DNA from: Actinomadura pelletieri DSM 43383
GTDB lineage: Bacteria > Actinomycetota > Actinomycetes > Streptosporangiales > Streptosporangiaceae
Direction: 5' to 3'
Length of the DNA stretch: 64,000 nucleotides
Assembly (NCBI RefSeq): GCF_003634705.1
Contig: NZ_RBWU01000005.1
Span: 558,001 to 622,000, forward strand
Part shown: positions 42,061-51,066 of the stretch, piece by piece
Layout of the letters: each line of letters starts with the position of its first letter
Numbering within the stretch: the stretch's first letter is position 1
Translations under genes and position numbers: made by a program
The notes under the pieces: model-generated
Database searches by the model: none
Seen by the model: only the letters and a program-made list of their open reading frames with translations
Told to the model about the DNA's origin: nothing

Positions 42061-42536
42061 CGCCGCCACGTTCCGGTCTTGCCGCCGGTCTTCTCCTCGA
42101 CCCGCACATCGGTGATCACGGCGGCGGGGTCGATGGCCTTGACCATGTCGACCAGCGCGAGGGCCGTGACGGAGACGGAGGTCAGCGCCTCCATCTCCAC
42201 GCCCGTCCGGTCGGCGGTGCGGGTGACGGCCGTGATCGCGACGCCGTCGTCCCGGACCTCCAGGTCGACGGTCACGCCGTGCAGCGCGATCGGGTGGCAC
42301 AGCGGGACCAGGTCCGGGACGCGTTTCGCCCCCATGATCCCGGCTATGCGGGCGACGGACAGGGCGTCCCCCTTGGGAACGTCCCCGGCGCGCAGTAGGG
42401 CGACGCAGGCGCTCGACAGACGAACGAACCCCGTCGCCGTCGCCGTACGGGACGTGACGTCCTTCGCCGACACGTCGACCATGCGGGCCGCGCCCGAGTC
42501 GTCCAGGTGGGTGAATTCGGAGCCCATGGCACTCAT
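42057..42536 (-). CDS. moaC: Cyclic pyranopterin monophosphate synthase
   Basis: 159 residues. MoaC works with MoaA to convert GTP to cPMP, the first step of molybdenum cofactor synthesis. Motifs are MVDVSAKDVTSRTATATG, KGDALSVARIAGIMGAK with the catalytic Lys, LCHPIALHGVTVDLEV, and LALVDMVKAID with the catalytic Asp. Coupled by ATGA overlaps to glp upstream and mogA downstream. moaA is not in the window. Confidence 0.96.
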   Translation of the reverse strand: MSAMGSEFTHLDDSGAARMVDVSAKDVTSRTATATGFVRLSSACVALLRAGDVPKGDALSVARIAGIMGAKRVPDLVPLCHPIALHGVTVDLEVRDDGVAITAVTRTADRTGVEMEALTSVSVTALALVDMVKAIDPAAVITDVRVEEKTGGKTGTWRR

Positions 42537-43741
42537 GACGGCAACCTCATGACCTCCACGTGGGAACCGGCGGGGACGGTTTCGACGTCCTCGGGCACCT
42601 CGATGAGCGCGTTCGCCGACGCGAGCGAGCCGAGCTGGTGAGAACCCTGCGTTCCGGCCGCCGTGACCGTGTACGAGCCGTCGCTGAAGGACAGTTCGCC
42701 GCGCAGGTAATGGCGGAGCCCCGACGGTGACTTCACGTCCTCGGCCAGGACGGCGCGCACCTTCGGCAGTGGTTCGGGCGGCAGCCCCTGCATGGCGCGC
42801 AGTGCGGGACGGACGAAGACCTGGAACGAGACGTAGGCACTGACCGGGTTCCCAGGGAGGGTGAACACGGGTGTGCCTTCCAGGAGGCCGAACCCTTGGG
42901 GCTTGCCGGGACGCATCCGCACCTTGTGGAAACCCACCGTCCCCGTTCCGGACAGCACTTCCTTGACCACGTCCCGGGTGCCCATGGACACGCCGCCGGT
43001 GGTGACGATGGCGTCGGCGCGGGCGAGCTGGTCTTCGAGCATCTCCATTACCCGGCCGGGCTCATCCTCCACGGTGGCCTGCCGGTAGCCCACTCCCCCG
43101 GCCTCGACGACGGCGGCGGTGAGCATGTAGGCGTTGGACTCCCAGATCTGGCCGGGGGCGAGCGGTTCGCCCGGCTCGCGCAGTTCGTCCCCCGTGGCGA
43201 CGACCACGACACGCGGACGCGGACGGACCGTGACCCTCGACCGTCCCACCGCGGCGATCATTCCGAGCTGCGGGGCGGCGAGCCGTGTGCCCGCGGGCAC
43301 GACGATCTGACCGGCGGAGACGTCCTCGCCCGCCCGCCGGATGTAATGGCCGGGCGGCGCGGACCGCGAGATCAGGACCGTGGCGTTGCCGCCGTCCGTC
43401 CACTCCACCGGGATGACCGCGTCGGCGCCCACCGGCAGCGGCGCGCCCGTCATGATGCGGGCGGTCAGACCGGGCCGGATCGCCGACACGCCGGTGTCGC
43501 CCGCGGCGATGTCCCCGACGACGGGCAGCGCGACCGGATCCGCCTCGGTGGCCGCCGCGATGTCGGCGGCGACGACGGCGTAACCGTCCATGGCGGAGTT
43601 GTCGAACGGCGGCAGCGGAACCGGCGCGGACACCGGCTCCGCCAGAACCGCGCCCTGTGCCTCAAGCAGCGCCAGGTCGAGCGGCGGCAGGACCGCGACG
43701 CTGCCGAGGATGTCCGCCAGGTGCTCGTCAACCGTTCTCAT
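42533..43741 (-). CDS. glp: Gephyrin-like molybdotransferase homologue Glp (MoeA type)
   Basis: 402 residues with the MoeA domain order. The N-terminal RTVDEHLADIL and FDNSAMDGYAV, IMTGAPLPVGADAVIPVE, the active-site TTGGVSMGTRDVVKEVL, and GNPVSAYVSFQVFVRP are all there. In Corynebacterium the protein of this locus, Glp, has been repurposed: it binds FtsZ and the receptor GlpR and helps division and polar growth. The start sequence and the glpR gene nearby support that role; a true molybdotransferase activity is also possible given moaC and mogA next door. galU ends 63 bases upstream. Confidence 0.93.
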   Translation of the reverse strand: MRTVDEHLADILGSVAVLPPLDLALLEAQGAVLAEPVSAPVPLPPFDNSAMDGYAVVAADIAAATEADPVALPVVGDIAAGDTGVSAIRPGLTARIMTGAPLPVGADAVIPVEWTDGGNATVLISRSAPPGHYIRRAGEDVSAGQIVVPAGTRLAAPQLGMIAAVGRSRVTVRPRPRVVVVATGDELREPGEPLAPGQIWESNAYMLTAAVVEAGGVGYRQATVEDEPGRVMEMLEDQLARADAIVTTGGVSMGTRDVVKEVLSGTGTVGFHKVRMRPGKPQGFGLLEGTPVFTLPGNPVSAYVSFQVFVRPALRAMQGLPPEPLPKVRAVLAEDVKSPSGLRHYLRGELSFSDGSYTVTAAGTQGSHQLGSLASANALIEVPEDVETVPAGSHVEVMRLPS

Positions 43742-43804
43742 GCCGTCCCATGCCCACGGTGTCCTCCGCTCACGGTGTGCTCATGCTCACGGTGTCACAC
43801 GAGG

Positions 43805-44722
43805 TCAGGCGTCGCCCGCCTTGCCGTGTTCGTTGACGAACTCGCGCAGCCACGGCAGGAACTCCGGCGCCAGGTCGGGACGTTCCGCGGCGAACTGGAC
43901 GACCGTGCAGAGGTACTCCAGCTTGTTGCCGGTGTCGTAGCGGCGCCCGCGGAACTTGACGCCGTAGACGCCCCCGCCCTGCTCGGCGGGCATGTCGGCG
44001 AGGGTGCGCAACGCGTCCGTCAGCTGGATCTCGCCGCCGCGCCCAGGCGGGGTCTTCTCCAGGACGTCGAACACCGCCGGGTCGCAGACGTACCGGCCGA
44101 TGATGATCCAGTTGCTCGGTGCCTCCTCGACGGAGGGCTTCTCGACCAGGTCGGAGATCCGGACGACGTCGTCCTCGTCGGTCGCCTCGATGGCCGCGCA
44201 CCCGTACGCCGAGACGTGGTCGGGCTCGACCTCCATCAGCGCGACCACGCTGCCGCCGAGCCGCCGCCGCACCTCGATCATGCGGTGCAGCAGCTTGTCA
44301 CGGGAGTCGATCATGTCGTCGCCGAGCAGCACCGCGAACGGCTCGTCCCCGACGTGCTGGCGGGCGCAGTGCACCGCGTGTCCGAGCCCGCGCGGCTCCC
44401 CCTGCCGCACATAGTGCATGATCGCCAGGTCGCTGGACTCGTGGACCGCCTCGAGCCGCTCCTGGTCGCCCTTGGCGCGCAGGGCCTCCTCCAGCTCGTA
44501 CGCCCGGTCGAAGTGGTCCTCGATGGACCGCTTGCTCCGTCCGGTGACCATCAGGACGTCGCTGAGCCCGGCGTCGACCGCCTCCTCGACGACATACTGG
44601 ATCGCCGGTTTGTCGACGATGGGCAGCATTTCCTTGGGCGTCGCCTTGGTGGCGGGCAAGAATCGGGTACCGAGACCGGCCGCCGGGACGACGGCCTTGA
44701 GCACAGGTGCAGAGTGGGCCAT
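43805..44722 (-). CDS. galU: UTP-glucose-1-phosphate uridylyltransferase
   Basis: 305 residues. It should make UDP-glucose for cell-wall and polysaccharide synthesis. VVPAAGLGTRFLPATKATPKEMLPIVDKPA is the nucleotide-binding signature, LLGDDMID holds the metal Asp, and SDLVEKPSVEEAPSNWIIIGRYV follows. The ATG lies 32 bases from the divergent 5-FCL start; a TAGGGT hexamer six bases before the ATG suggests a leaderless transcript. It heads the galU-glp-moaC-mogA-nagA-GNAT-glpR run. Confidence 0.96.
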   Translation of the reverse strand: MAHSAPVLKAVVPAAGLGTRFLPATKATPKEMLPIVDKPAIQYVVEEAVDAGLSDVLMVTGRSKRSIEDHFDRAYELEEALRAKGDQERLEAVHESSDLAIMHYVRQGEPRGLGHAVHCARQHVGDEPFAVLLGDDMIDSRDKLLHRMIEVRRRLGGSVVALMEVEPDHVSAYGCAAIEATDEDDVVRISDLVEKPSVEEAPSNWIIIGRYVCDPAVFDVLEKTPPGRGGEIQLTDALRTLADMPAEQGGGVYGVKFRGRRYDTGNKLEYLCTVVQFAAERPDLAPEFLPWLREFVNEHGKAGDA

Positions 44723-44754
44723 AGACAGACCCTAGCCATCCGTGAGGACAGCAC

Positions 44755-45336
44755 GTGCACGACATCGCTTCGAAGGCTCGACTACGGGCCGACCTGCTCG
44801 CACGACGCGCGGCCATGCCGCCCGAAGCCCGCGCCGCGGCCGGACGGTCCATCCGGGACGCGTTGCTGACGGTCCCGGAGGTGGAGATGGCCGGAACCAT
44901 CGCGGCATACGTCTCGATCGGGACGGAACCGGACACGCGCGGTCTGCTGTTCGCGCTGTGGAAACGCGGCGCGTACGTGCTGCTCCCCAAGCTGTTGCCG
45001 GACGGTGATCTCGACTGGGCGTCGTACGAGGGGCCCGACTCGCTCGTCCCTGGGCCACGCGGGTGTCTGGAGCCGTCCGAACCGCCCCGCGGACCGGACG
45101 CGGTGGCCAGCGCGGACGTCGTCCTCACCCCGGCGGTCGCGGTCGACCAGACCGGCATGCGCCTCGGACGCGGCGGCGGATCCTTCGACCGCGCGCTCGC
45201 ACGTGTCGGACCGGCGATCCTGACCGTGGCACCGCTGTACGAGACGGAACTCCTCCCGGCGCTGCCCTCCGAACCCCATGACCAGCGAGTCCGCGCCGTC
45301 GTGACACCGGCCGGGGGCTTCGTACGGCTCGGGTGA
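44755..45336 (+). CDS. 5-formyltetrahydrofolate cyclo-ligase
   Basis: 193 residues. It converts 5-formyl-THF with ATP to 5,10-methenyl-THF, scavenging folate. KARLRADLLARRAAMPPEARAA at the N-terminus, LVPGPRGCLEP, and the C-terminal MRLGRGGGSFDRALAR (the GxGGGxxDR ATP/folate motif) define the family. GTG 44755 has GAGG about nine bases upstream. Divergent from galU, the standard arrangement in actinobacteria. Confidence 0.94.
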   Translation: MHDIASKARLRADLLARRAAMPPEARAAAGRSIRDALLTVPEVEMAGTIAAYVSIGTEPDTRGLLFALWKRGAYVLLPKLLPDGDLDWASYEGPDSLVPGPRGCLEPSEPPRGPDAVASADVVLTPAVAVDQTGMRLGRGGGSFDRALARVGPAILTVAPLYETELLPALPSEPHDQRVRAVVTPAGGFVRLG

Positions 45337-45560
45337 GCCGTCAGGCTCAGTTCAGCGGTCAGCTTCTGTGGGTGGTCGGTCTTAGGTGGGCCCTCAACCT
45401 CAGGTGAGCAGCCAAGCTCAGGGAGCCGTCAAGCGCCGGCAAACACAGCGAGTCGGATGAGGAGCCATGCCCAGGTGAGCAACCAGGCTCAGAGAGCCGT
45501 CAGTCTCCGGGGAAGCGGCCAAGGTCGGGTGAGCCGTCGAACTGAGGCAGGCGATCAAGC
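45333..45560. repeat. Degenerate 71-bp tandem repeats
   Basis: GTGAGC-starting units begin at 45333, 45404, 45475 and 45529 and share a core like GTGAGCAnCCAnGCTCAG followed by GAGCCGTCA. Spacings are 71, 71 and 54 bases. They begin at the 5-FCL stop codon. The rest of 45561-45960 holds no supportable gene. Confidence 0.6.
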
Positions 45561-45960
45561 TCAAGGTCAGTGCGTCGCTCTGAGTCTGGGGCGGTAGGGC
45601 CTTCTTGCAGGACCGAGGCGCACGTCGTTTGGGTTGTTCGTCTCCGCGACGCCGGGATGTGGCGTGCCCGGGGGCGGACCGTGGCGGGTGCCCCTCGCGG
45701 CGCCCTTGGTGGAGTGTCCCCCTGGCGCGGTCGCGGCGGTCCGTCCCGTCACAGGTGCAACTTCCGGCAAGGGTGAGCGACAACGTCACCGTCGACGTTA
45801 TGGGACATGACGTGCAAAACATGCTCAACAGGGTAAATGCGCAGGTCAGACGGCGTTGAAGAGCGCGTACGGCGGCCGTCACTGAACCACAGGTATGCGA
45901 TCGGCCACCGAATCTGTAGGATTCCTAAACGATCAACTTCGTCGACCCGAAGGGCGGGAT

Positions 45961-47445
45961 GTGCATCTCGACATCTGGCTACTCCTCGGGTCCGCGCTCG
46001 TACTCTGTGCCATCGTTGCGGTCCGACTGTCGCACAAGGCTGGGCTCCCCACCCTCCTGGCGTACATGGGCCTCGGCCTGTTCATCGGCGAGTCCGGCCC
46101 CCTCCACATCAACTTCGACAATGTCGAACTCGCCGAGACGCTCGGCCTGGCCGCACTCGTCCTGATCCTGGCGGAGGGCGGTGTCACCACCAGTTGGCGG
46201 CACGTCCGCCCGGCGGTTCCCGCCGCGCTCAGTGTGTCCACGATCGGCACACTGATCAGCATCGTCGTGGTCGCGCTCGCCGCCATGTGGCTGGTCGGAC
46301 TGGAATGGCAGGCCGCGTTCCTGCTCGCCGCCGTCCTCGCCCCGACCGACGCCGCCGCCGTGTTCTCCGTGCTACGGCGGCTGCCGTTGCCGTCCCGGCT
46401 GAGCGGGCTGTTGGAGGCCGAGTCCGGCTTCAACGACGCCCCCGTCGTGATCATTGTGGTGACGCTCAGCGCGCACGCGAGCGCGCCCAACATCGCCGAA
46501 CTCCTCGGCGTGATGGTGTACGAACTGGTCGCGGGCGGCATCCTCGGCGTCGCCATCGGCTGGCTCGGCGCCCAGGGTCTGCGCCGCATCGCGCTGCCCG
46601 CGTCCGGCCTCTACCCGATCGCGGTGCTGTCCTTGTCGATCGGGTCCTACGGCGCGGCGACCCTCCTGCACGCCAGCGGCTTTCTCGCCGTGTACGTCAG
46701 CGCCGTCGTCCTCGGCAACGCGCGGCTCCCGCACCGTCCCGCCACACGCGGTTTCGCCGAAGGCGTCGGCTGGCTCGCCCAGATCGGACTCTTCGTGATG
46801 CTGGGCCTGCTGGCCTCGCCCAGCGAACTGCCCGGCCAGATCGTGCCCGCGCTTGTGATCGGGTTCGTGTTGCTGCTGATCGCCCGTCCCCTGTCGGTGT
46901 GGCTGTCGACGATCGGATTCAAGTTCTCATGGGGCGAGAAGATGTTCGCCTCGTGGGCGGGGTTGCGTGGCGCCGTTCCGATCGTCCTCGCCACGATCCC
47001 GATGGTGGAACACGTCGAAGGCTCCGACCGGCTGTTCGCGATCGTCTTCAACATCGTCGTGGTGTTCACCCTCCTCCAGGGACCCACTCTGCCCTTGGCG
47101 GCCCGTCTCTGCCGGTTGAAGAGTGACGAGCAGACCCGGGAGCTGGACGTGGAAGCCGCTCCCCTGGAGGAACTGCACGCAGACCTGCTGGAGGTCCGGA
47201 TACCGGCGGACTCCATGCTGAGCGGTGTCGAGATATTCGAGTTGCGGTTGCCGCCGGGCGCGTCCGTCACCCTGGTCGTACGGAACGGGTCGAGTTTCGT
47301 CCCAGAACCCACCACGCCCCTGCAGGCCGGCGACACCCTGCTGGTCGTGACGACCACCGCCGTACGGGACGCCGCCGAGCGCCGCCTCCGCGCCGTCAGC
47401 CGAAAGGGACGGCTGGCGGGTTGGTTCGGCGAGACGGGCACCTGA
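45961..47445 (+). CDS. K+/H+ (cation:proton) antiporter, CPA1/NhaP2 type with TrkA-C domain
   Basis: 494 residues. Twelve or so TM helices make up the Na+/H+-exchanger domain, with the ion-site FNDAPVV helix (about residue 150, preceded by LAPTDAAAVFSVLRR) and SWAGLRGAVPIVLAT. A C-terminal RCK_C/TrkA-C domain follows (PADSMLSGVEIFELRLPPGASVTLVVRNG). It should exchange K+ or Na+ for protons, gated by a cytosolic ligand (c-di-AMP in related transporters). GTG 45961 with an AAGGGCGGG site is chosen; an ATG at 45895 would add 22 residues of non-membrane sequence. Confidence 0.92.
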   Translation: MHLDIWLLLGSALVLCAIVAVRLSHKAGLPTLLAYMGLGLFIGESGPLHINFDNVELAETLGLAALVLILAEGGVTTSWRHVRPAVPAALSVSTIGTLISIVVVALAAMWLVGLEWQAAFLLAAVLAPTDAAAVFSVLRRLPLPSRLSGLLEAESGFNDAPVVIIVVTLSAHASAPNIAELLGVMVYELVAGGILGVAIGWLGAQGLRRIALPASGLYPIAVLSLSIGSYGAATLLHASGFLAVYVSAVVLGNARLPHRPATRGFAEGVGWLAQIGLFVMLGLLASPSELPGQIVPALVIGFVLLLIARPLSVWLSTIGFKFSWGEKMFASWAGLRGAVPIVLATIPMVEHVEGSDRLFAIVFNIVVVFTLLQGPTLPLAARLCRLKSDEQTRELDVEAAPLEELHADLLEVRIPADSMLSGVEIFELRLPPGASVTLVVRNGSSFVPEPTTPLQAGDTLLVVTTTAVRDAAERRLRAVSRKGRLAGWFGETGT

Positions 47446-47614
47446 ACCATGTTTTCGACGTCATCTCCCCCCAGGCTGTTCCTTGGACGACATGTCTACG
47501 ACCGGCCAGGGAAGAGACCGGGGGGCGAATACTGTTCCAACCATCGGTACCATTAGCAGTCGTCAAGAGTGAGTGCCAGCCCGGGCGGCCGGGCTGAGTC
47601 AGCGAGGAGGAACC

Positions 47615-47962
47615 GTGCCGACGTATCAGTACGTTTGCACCGAGTGCGGCGAGCCTCTCGAGGTCGTGCAGAAGTTCAGCGACGACGCGCTGACCGAATG
47701 CCCGGCGTGCGACGGCAAGCTCCGCAAGGTCTTCTCGGCGGCCGGGATCATTTTCAAGGGCTCCGGGTTCTACCGCACCGACAGCCGCGGCTCGGGCAAG
47801 TCCTCGACGGTGGGGGCCTCGTCCAACGGTTCGTCCTCGGGGAACGGGTCGTCCAAGTCGCACGCCTCCTCGTCGTCTTCGTCCTCCTCTTCCTCGTCCG
47901 GTGGCGACTCGTCGTCGTCCTCGGGCACGTCCTCCTCGTCTTCCTCCGAAAAGGTCGCCTGA
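47615..47962 (+). CDS. FmdB-family zinc-ribbon protein with Ser-rich tail
   Basis: 115 residues. The first 55 form a CxxC/CxxC ribbon (YVCTECGEPLEVV and ECPACDGKLRKVFSAAGIIFKGSGFYRTDSR), the FmdB putative regulatory fold. The tail is almost pure Ser/Gly (about residues 60-115), which is unusual in length. GTG 47615 has a GAGGAGG site four bases upstream. Function unknown. A compact hairpin follows. Confidence 0.9.
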   Translation: MPTYQYVCTECGEPLEVVQKFSDDALTECPACDGKLRKVFSAAGIIFKGSGFYRTDSRGSGKSSTVGASSNGSSSGNGSSKSHASSSSSSSSSSSGGDSSSSSGTSSSSSSEKVA

Positions 47963-47973
47963 CCTTCAAGGAA

Positions 47974-47990
47974 CCTCCGGCAACCGGAGG
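47974..47990 (+). terminator. Terminator hairpin after the FmdB gene
   Basis: CCTCCGG (47974-47980), loop CAA, CCGGAGG (47984-47990), twelve bases after the stop codon. The rest of 47991-48798 shows no gene; it has several short AGAG/CTCT palindromes around 48650-48690. Confidence 0.65.
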
Positions 47991-48728
47991 CGGCCCACCG
48001 GACCAGAGTCCGACCGGGCAGCCTCCGGCTTCAGCCATTGCCCGCCCACGCCCCGGGAAGCTTCTACGACCAGCCAACGCGTGAAACTCGTCGGTGACCG
48101 GGGACGCGGCGCTGTTTCGGCAGAACTCCCACGACCGGCAACTCTGTAGCGCCTAAGCAGGCTTCGGGAACAGGCGGCCATCGTCCAACGGGCGACCGGA
48201 AGTGGAACGTACGGCGACACCTTGTGAAGTGAGGCGACCTCGCTGATGGCCTGGCTGCGCAGGCGAGCGCTCCCGACGGCTCATTGAGACACGCCCCCGC
48301 CGCACGCGCCGCCCCCTCTCCGCATTGCCGCAACTGAAACCATCCGTCGCTCCAGCACTACCACCCCACCAGCGCGCCCCGCTTCTGCCACACCATGCGC
48401 GCAGGACGTGGACCCCCAGCCGTCCGTTTCGCCTGCTCTGGCGCGGGTCACAACGTCCTAAAAAGGTAATTTCGGACGACCGTGGCGCAGGTCACAGCGG
48501 CCACTACATCTCAAGGGGTATAGGCGCGGACACCCCTTGCCCCCAAGGGAGTAGCCCGTTTCCCATCTCTCGCCGGAGGCAGAGTGTCAGACCCGTTGGA
48601 GACCATTGAGAGGACGGGGATGGCTGGGACGCACCGTTCCAGTTGACAACACTCTCGATAGTAGAGAGACTCTCTTCTAGAGAAGCAATGCCACATCGGC
48701 GTGGGAAATTTCGCGATACTACTTGACA

Positions 48729-48747
48729 TGTCTCGGCGATCGAGACA
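48729..48747. promoter_or_regulatory. Inverted repeat upstream of the MMPL exporter
   Basis: TGTCTCG (48729-48735), five bases, CGAGACA (48741-48747). It lies 52 bases before the exporter start and directly after a TTGACA hexamer (48723-48728), so a repressor could sit there. No regulator gene is next to it. Confidence 0.45.
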
Positions 48748-48798
48748 CTGTGGGCCAACGCGATATATCTTGATCGCCAGGATGCACAGGAGAGGAAC

Positions 48799-50928
48799 AT
48801 GAGCGAACAGAGCCCGGCTCCACCCAGATCTCGGGGCCACCGCCTGGCCGCGGTGATCGCTGGTCGGCGCACCAAGTGGGCGGTCCTGGCCCTGTGGGTT
48901 GTCCTGCTGGTCGCCCTCGGTCCGCTGGCCGGCAAACTCGGCGATGTCGAGAAGAACGACGCCGCGTCCTGGCTACCCGGCGGGGCCGAGTCGACGCAGG
49001 TCGTCGAGCTTGAGAAGCAGTTCCGCAAGGACGAGATCATGGTCGCGGTCGTGGTCTACGAGCGGTCCGGCGGAATCACCCCCCAAGACCGCGCGAAGGC
49101 CGCCTCGGACGTCGCCGTGTTCGAGAAGCTGCCCGGCGCGCAGAAGGCGCAGGGACCGTTCCCGTCCCAGGACGGCAAGGCCCTTCAGACGCTGGTCCCC
49201 CTCACCGACGAGGACCCGATCGAGGCGGTCGAGGACGCGCGTGAACACGCCAAGCGCGGCCCGCCCGGACTGACCACGCACGTCACCGGCCCCGGCGGCA
49301 TGGCCGCCGACCAGTTCAAGGTGTTCGAGACCATCGACGGCTTCCTGCTCATGGCAGCGGGCAGCGTCGTCATCGTCCTGCTGCTGCTCATCTACCGCAG
49401 TCCCGTCCTGTGGATCGTGCCCGTACTGAGCGCCCTGTTCGCCCTGGGGCTCGCCCAGTCGTTGGTGTACCTGCTCGCCAAGTACGGGGACCTCACCGTC
49501 AACGGACAGAGCGCCGGTATCTTGACGGTCCTTGTGTTCGGTGTGGCCACCGACTACGCGTTGCTGCTCGTCGCCCGCTACCGGGAGGAACTGCACCGGC
49601 ACGAGGACAGGCACGAGGCCATGGCCTTCGCGCTGCACCGGGCCGGACCGGCGCTCATCGCGTCGGCCGCCACCGTCGCCGTCGGTCTGCTGTGCCTGAT
49701 GCTCGCCGAGCTGAACTCCACCGCGGGCATGGGTCCCGTCGCCGCGGCGGGCATCGTCACCGCACTCGCCGCGATGACCACGCTGCTGCCCGCCCTGCTC
49801 ATCATCTTCGGCCGCTGGCTGTTCTGGCCGCTGATCCCCCGGTACGACGCCAAGTACCTGGAGCCGGAGGCGTACGAGGCCGAACACGGCATCTGGAGCC
49901 GCGTCGCCGGTCTGGTCGGGAAGCGTCCGCGGATGCTGTGGGCCGTCACCATGCTCGGCCTGATCGTCCTCACCTTCGGTCTGGGCTCGCTCAAGGCCGA
50001 CGTGCTGTCCGACGCCGGGCAGTTCACCGGAAGCCCCGACTCGATCAAGGGCTCGGAGGTCGTCTCCCGGCACTTCGCCGCCGGATCGGGCGCACCGGCC
50101 GTCGTCATCGGCAAGGCGTCGGCGTCCGGCCAGATCGCCGAGGCGGTCCGCGGCACACCCGGTGTCGCCGAGGTCGGCCCGCCCGCCACCGCGAACGGGC
50201 TGGTCAAGTACGAGGCGGTGCTGAAGAGCTCGGCCGACAGTGAGGCCGCGCGCACCACCATCGACGGGCTGCGCGCCAATGTGCACAAGGTGCCGTCCGC
50301 GGACGCGAAGGTCGGCGGCATGACCGCCACGGCCCTCGACATCAAGCGGGCGGCCACCCGCGACAACAAGGTGATCATCCCGATCGTGCTGGGCGTGGTG
50401 TTCCTGATCCTCATCGCGCTGCTGCGCGCCGTCGTCGCGCCGCTGCTGATGATGGGCACCGTCGTGCTGTCGTTCCTCGCCTCGCTCGGCGCCTGCGCGC
50501 TGATCTTCGACTACGGCTTCGGGTTCGAGGGCGTCGACTCCGGGTTCCCGCTGCTGGCGTTCATCTTCCTGGTCGCGCTCGGGGTCGACTACAACATCTT
50601 CCTGATGCATCGCGTCCGGGAGGAGTCGCAGATCCTCGGCACGCGCCGCGGCATCCAGCGCGGGCTCACCGTCACCGGCGGTGTGATCACCTCGGCGGGT
50701 CTGGTCCTGGCGGCGACGTTCGCCTCCATGATCACGCTGCCGCTGGTGTTCATGGTCGAGATGGGCTTCGCGGTCGCGTTCGGTGTCCTGCTCGACACCA
50801 TCATCGTCCGGTCCCTCCTGCTTCCGGCCCTGTCATACGACATCGGTCGGCGGATCTGGGCGCCGGGCCGTCTCGCCAAGGAGGAACCGTCCGAGGACCA
50901 GGCCAAGGTGCTTGACCCGGTCGGCTGA
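48799..50928 (+). CDS. MMPL/RND-family membrane exporter
   Basis: 709 residues with about twelve TM helices in two repeats, each preceded by a large outer loop, the MMPL layout. GMAADQFKVFETIDGFLLMAAGSVVIVLLLLIYRS, FGVATDYALLLVARYREELHRHED, and the second FLVALGVDYNIFLMHRVREESQ carry the Asp-Tyr pairs needed for proton relay. Members export lipids, siderophores or drugs. AGGAGAGGAAC precedes ATG 48799. Stand-alone gene, strong terminator downstream. Shorter than mycobacterial MmpL (about 950), like streptomycete ones. Confidence 0.94.
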   Translation: MSEQSPAPPRSRGHRLAAVIAGRRTKWAVLALWVVLLVALGPLAGKLGDVEKNDAASWLPGGAESTQVVELEKQFRKDEIMVAVVVYERSGGITPQDRAKAASDVAVFEKLPGAQKAQGPFPSQDGKALQTLVPLTDEDPIEAVEDAREHAKRGPPGLTTHVTGPGGMAADQFKVFETIDGFLLMAAGSVVIVLLLLIYRSPVLWIVPVLSALFALGLAQSLVYLLAKYGDLTVNGQSAGILTVLVFGVATDYALLLVARYREELHRHEDRHEAMAFALHRAGPALIASAATVAVGLLCLMLAELNSTAGMGPVAAAGIVTALAAMTTLLPALLIIFGRWLFWPLIPRYDAKYLEPEAYEAEHGIWSRVAGLVGKRPRMLWAVTMLGLIVLTFGLGSLKADVLSDAGQFTGSPDSIKGSEVVSRHFAAGSGAPAVVIGKASASGQIAEAVRGTPGVAEVGPPATANGLVKYEAVLKSSADSEAARTTIDGLRANVHKVPSADAKVGGMTATALDIKRAATRDNKVIIPIVLGVVFLILIALLRAVVAPLLMMGTVVLSFLASLGACALIFDYGFGFEGVDSGFPLLAFIFLVALGVDYNIFLMHRVREESQILGTRRGIQRGLTVTGGVITSAGLVLAATFASMITLPLVFMVEMGFAVAFGVLLDTIIVRSLLLPALSYDIGRRIWAPGRLAKEEPSEDQAKVLDPVG

Positions 50929-50968
50929 CGCCGCACAGTCCCCCGGCTTCGGCCGGGACGGGGAAGGG

Positions 50969-50998
50969 AAGGGGCCCGGCCACGCCGCCGGGCCCCTT
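50969..50998 (+). terminator. Terminator of the MMPL gene
   Basis: AAGGGGCCCGGC (50969-50980) pairs perfectly with GCCGGGCCCCTT (50987-50998) around a six-base loop; TCT follows. Confidence 0.85.
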
Positions 50999-51066
50999 CT
51001 CGGTGAGTTATCCACAATCGGCGGACGGCTGACGGACGCCGACCCGGGGTGGCTAGTGTCGGCGCC

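Noticed and set aside
45333-45560. CRISPR array
   Set aside because: Repeats are degenerate, spacing is 71/71/54 with no separable identical repeat and unique spacers; no cas genes in the window.
48723-48728. TTGACA as the -35 of the MMPL promoter
   Set aside because: No -10 hexamer at 16-19 bases downstream; kept only as context of the inverted repeat.
47991-48798. Possible riboswitch in the 800-base spacer before the MMPL gene
   Set aside because: Short AGAG/CTCT palindromes only; no known riboswitch core recognised.
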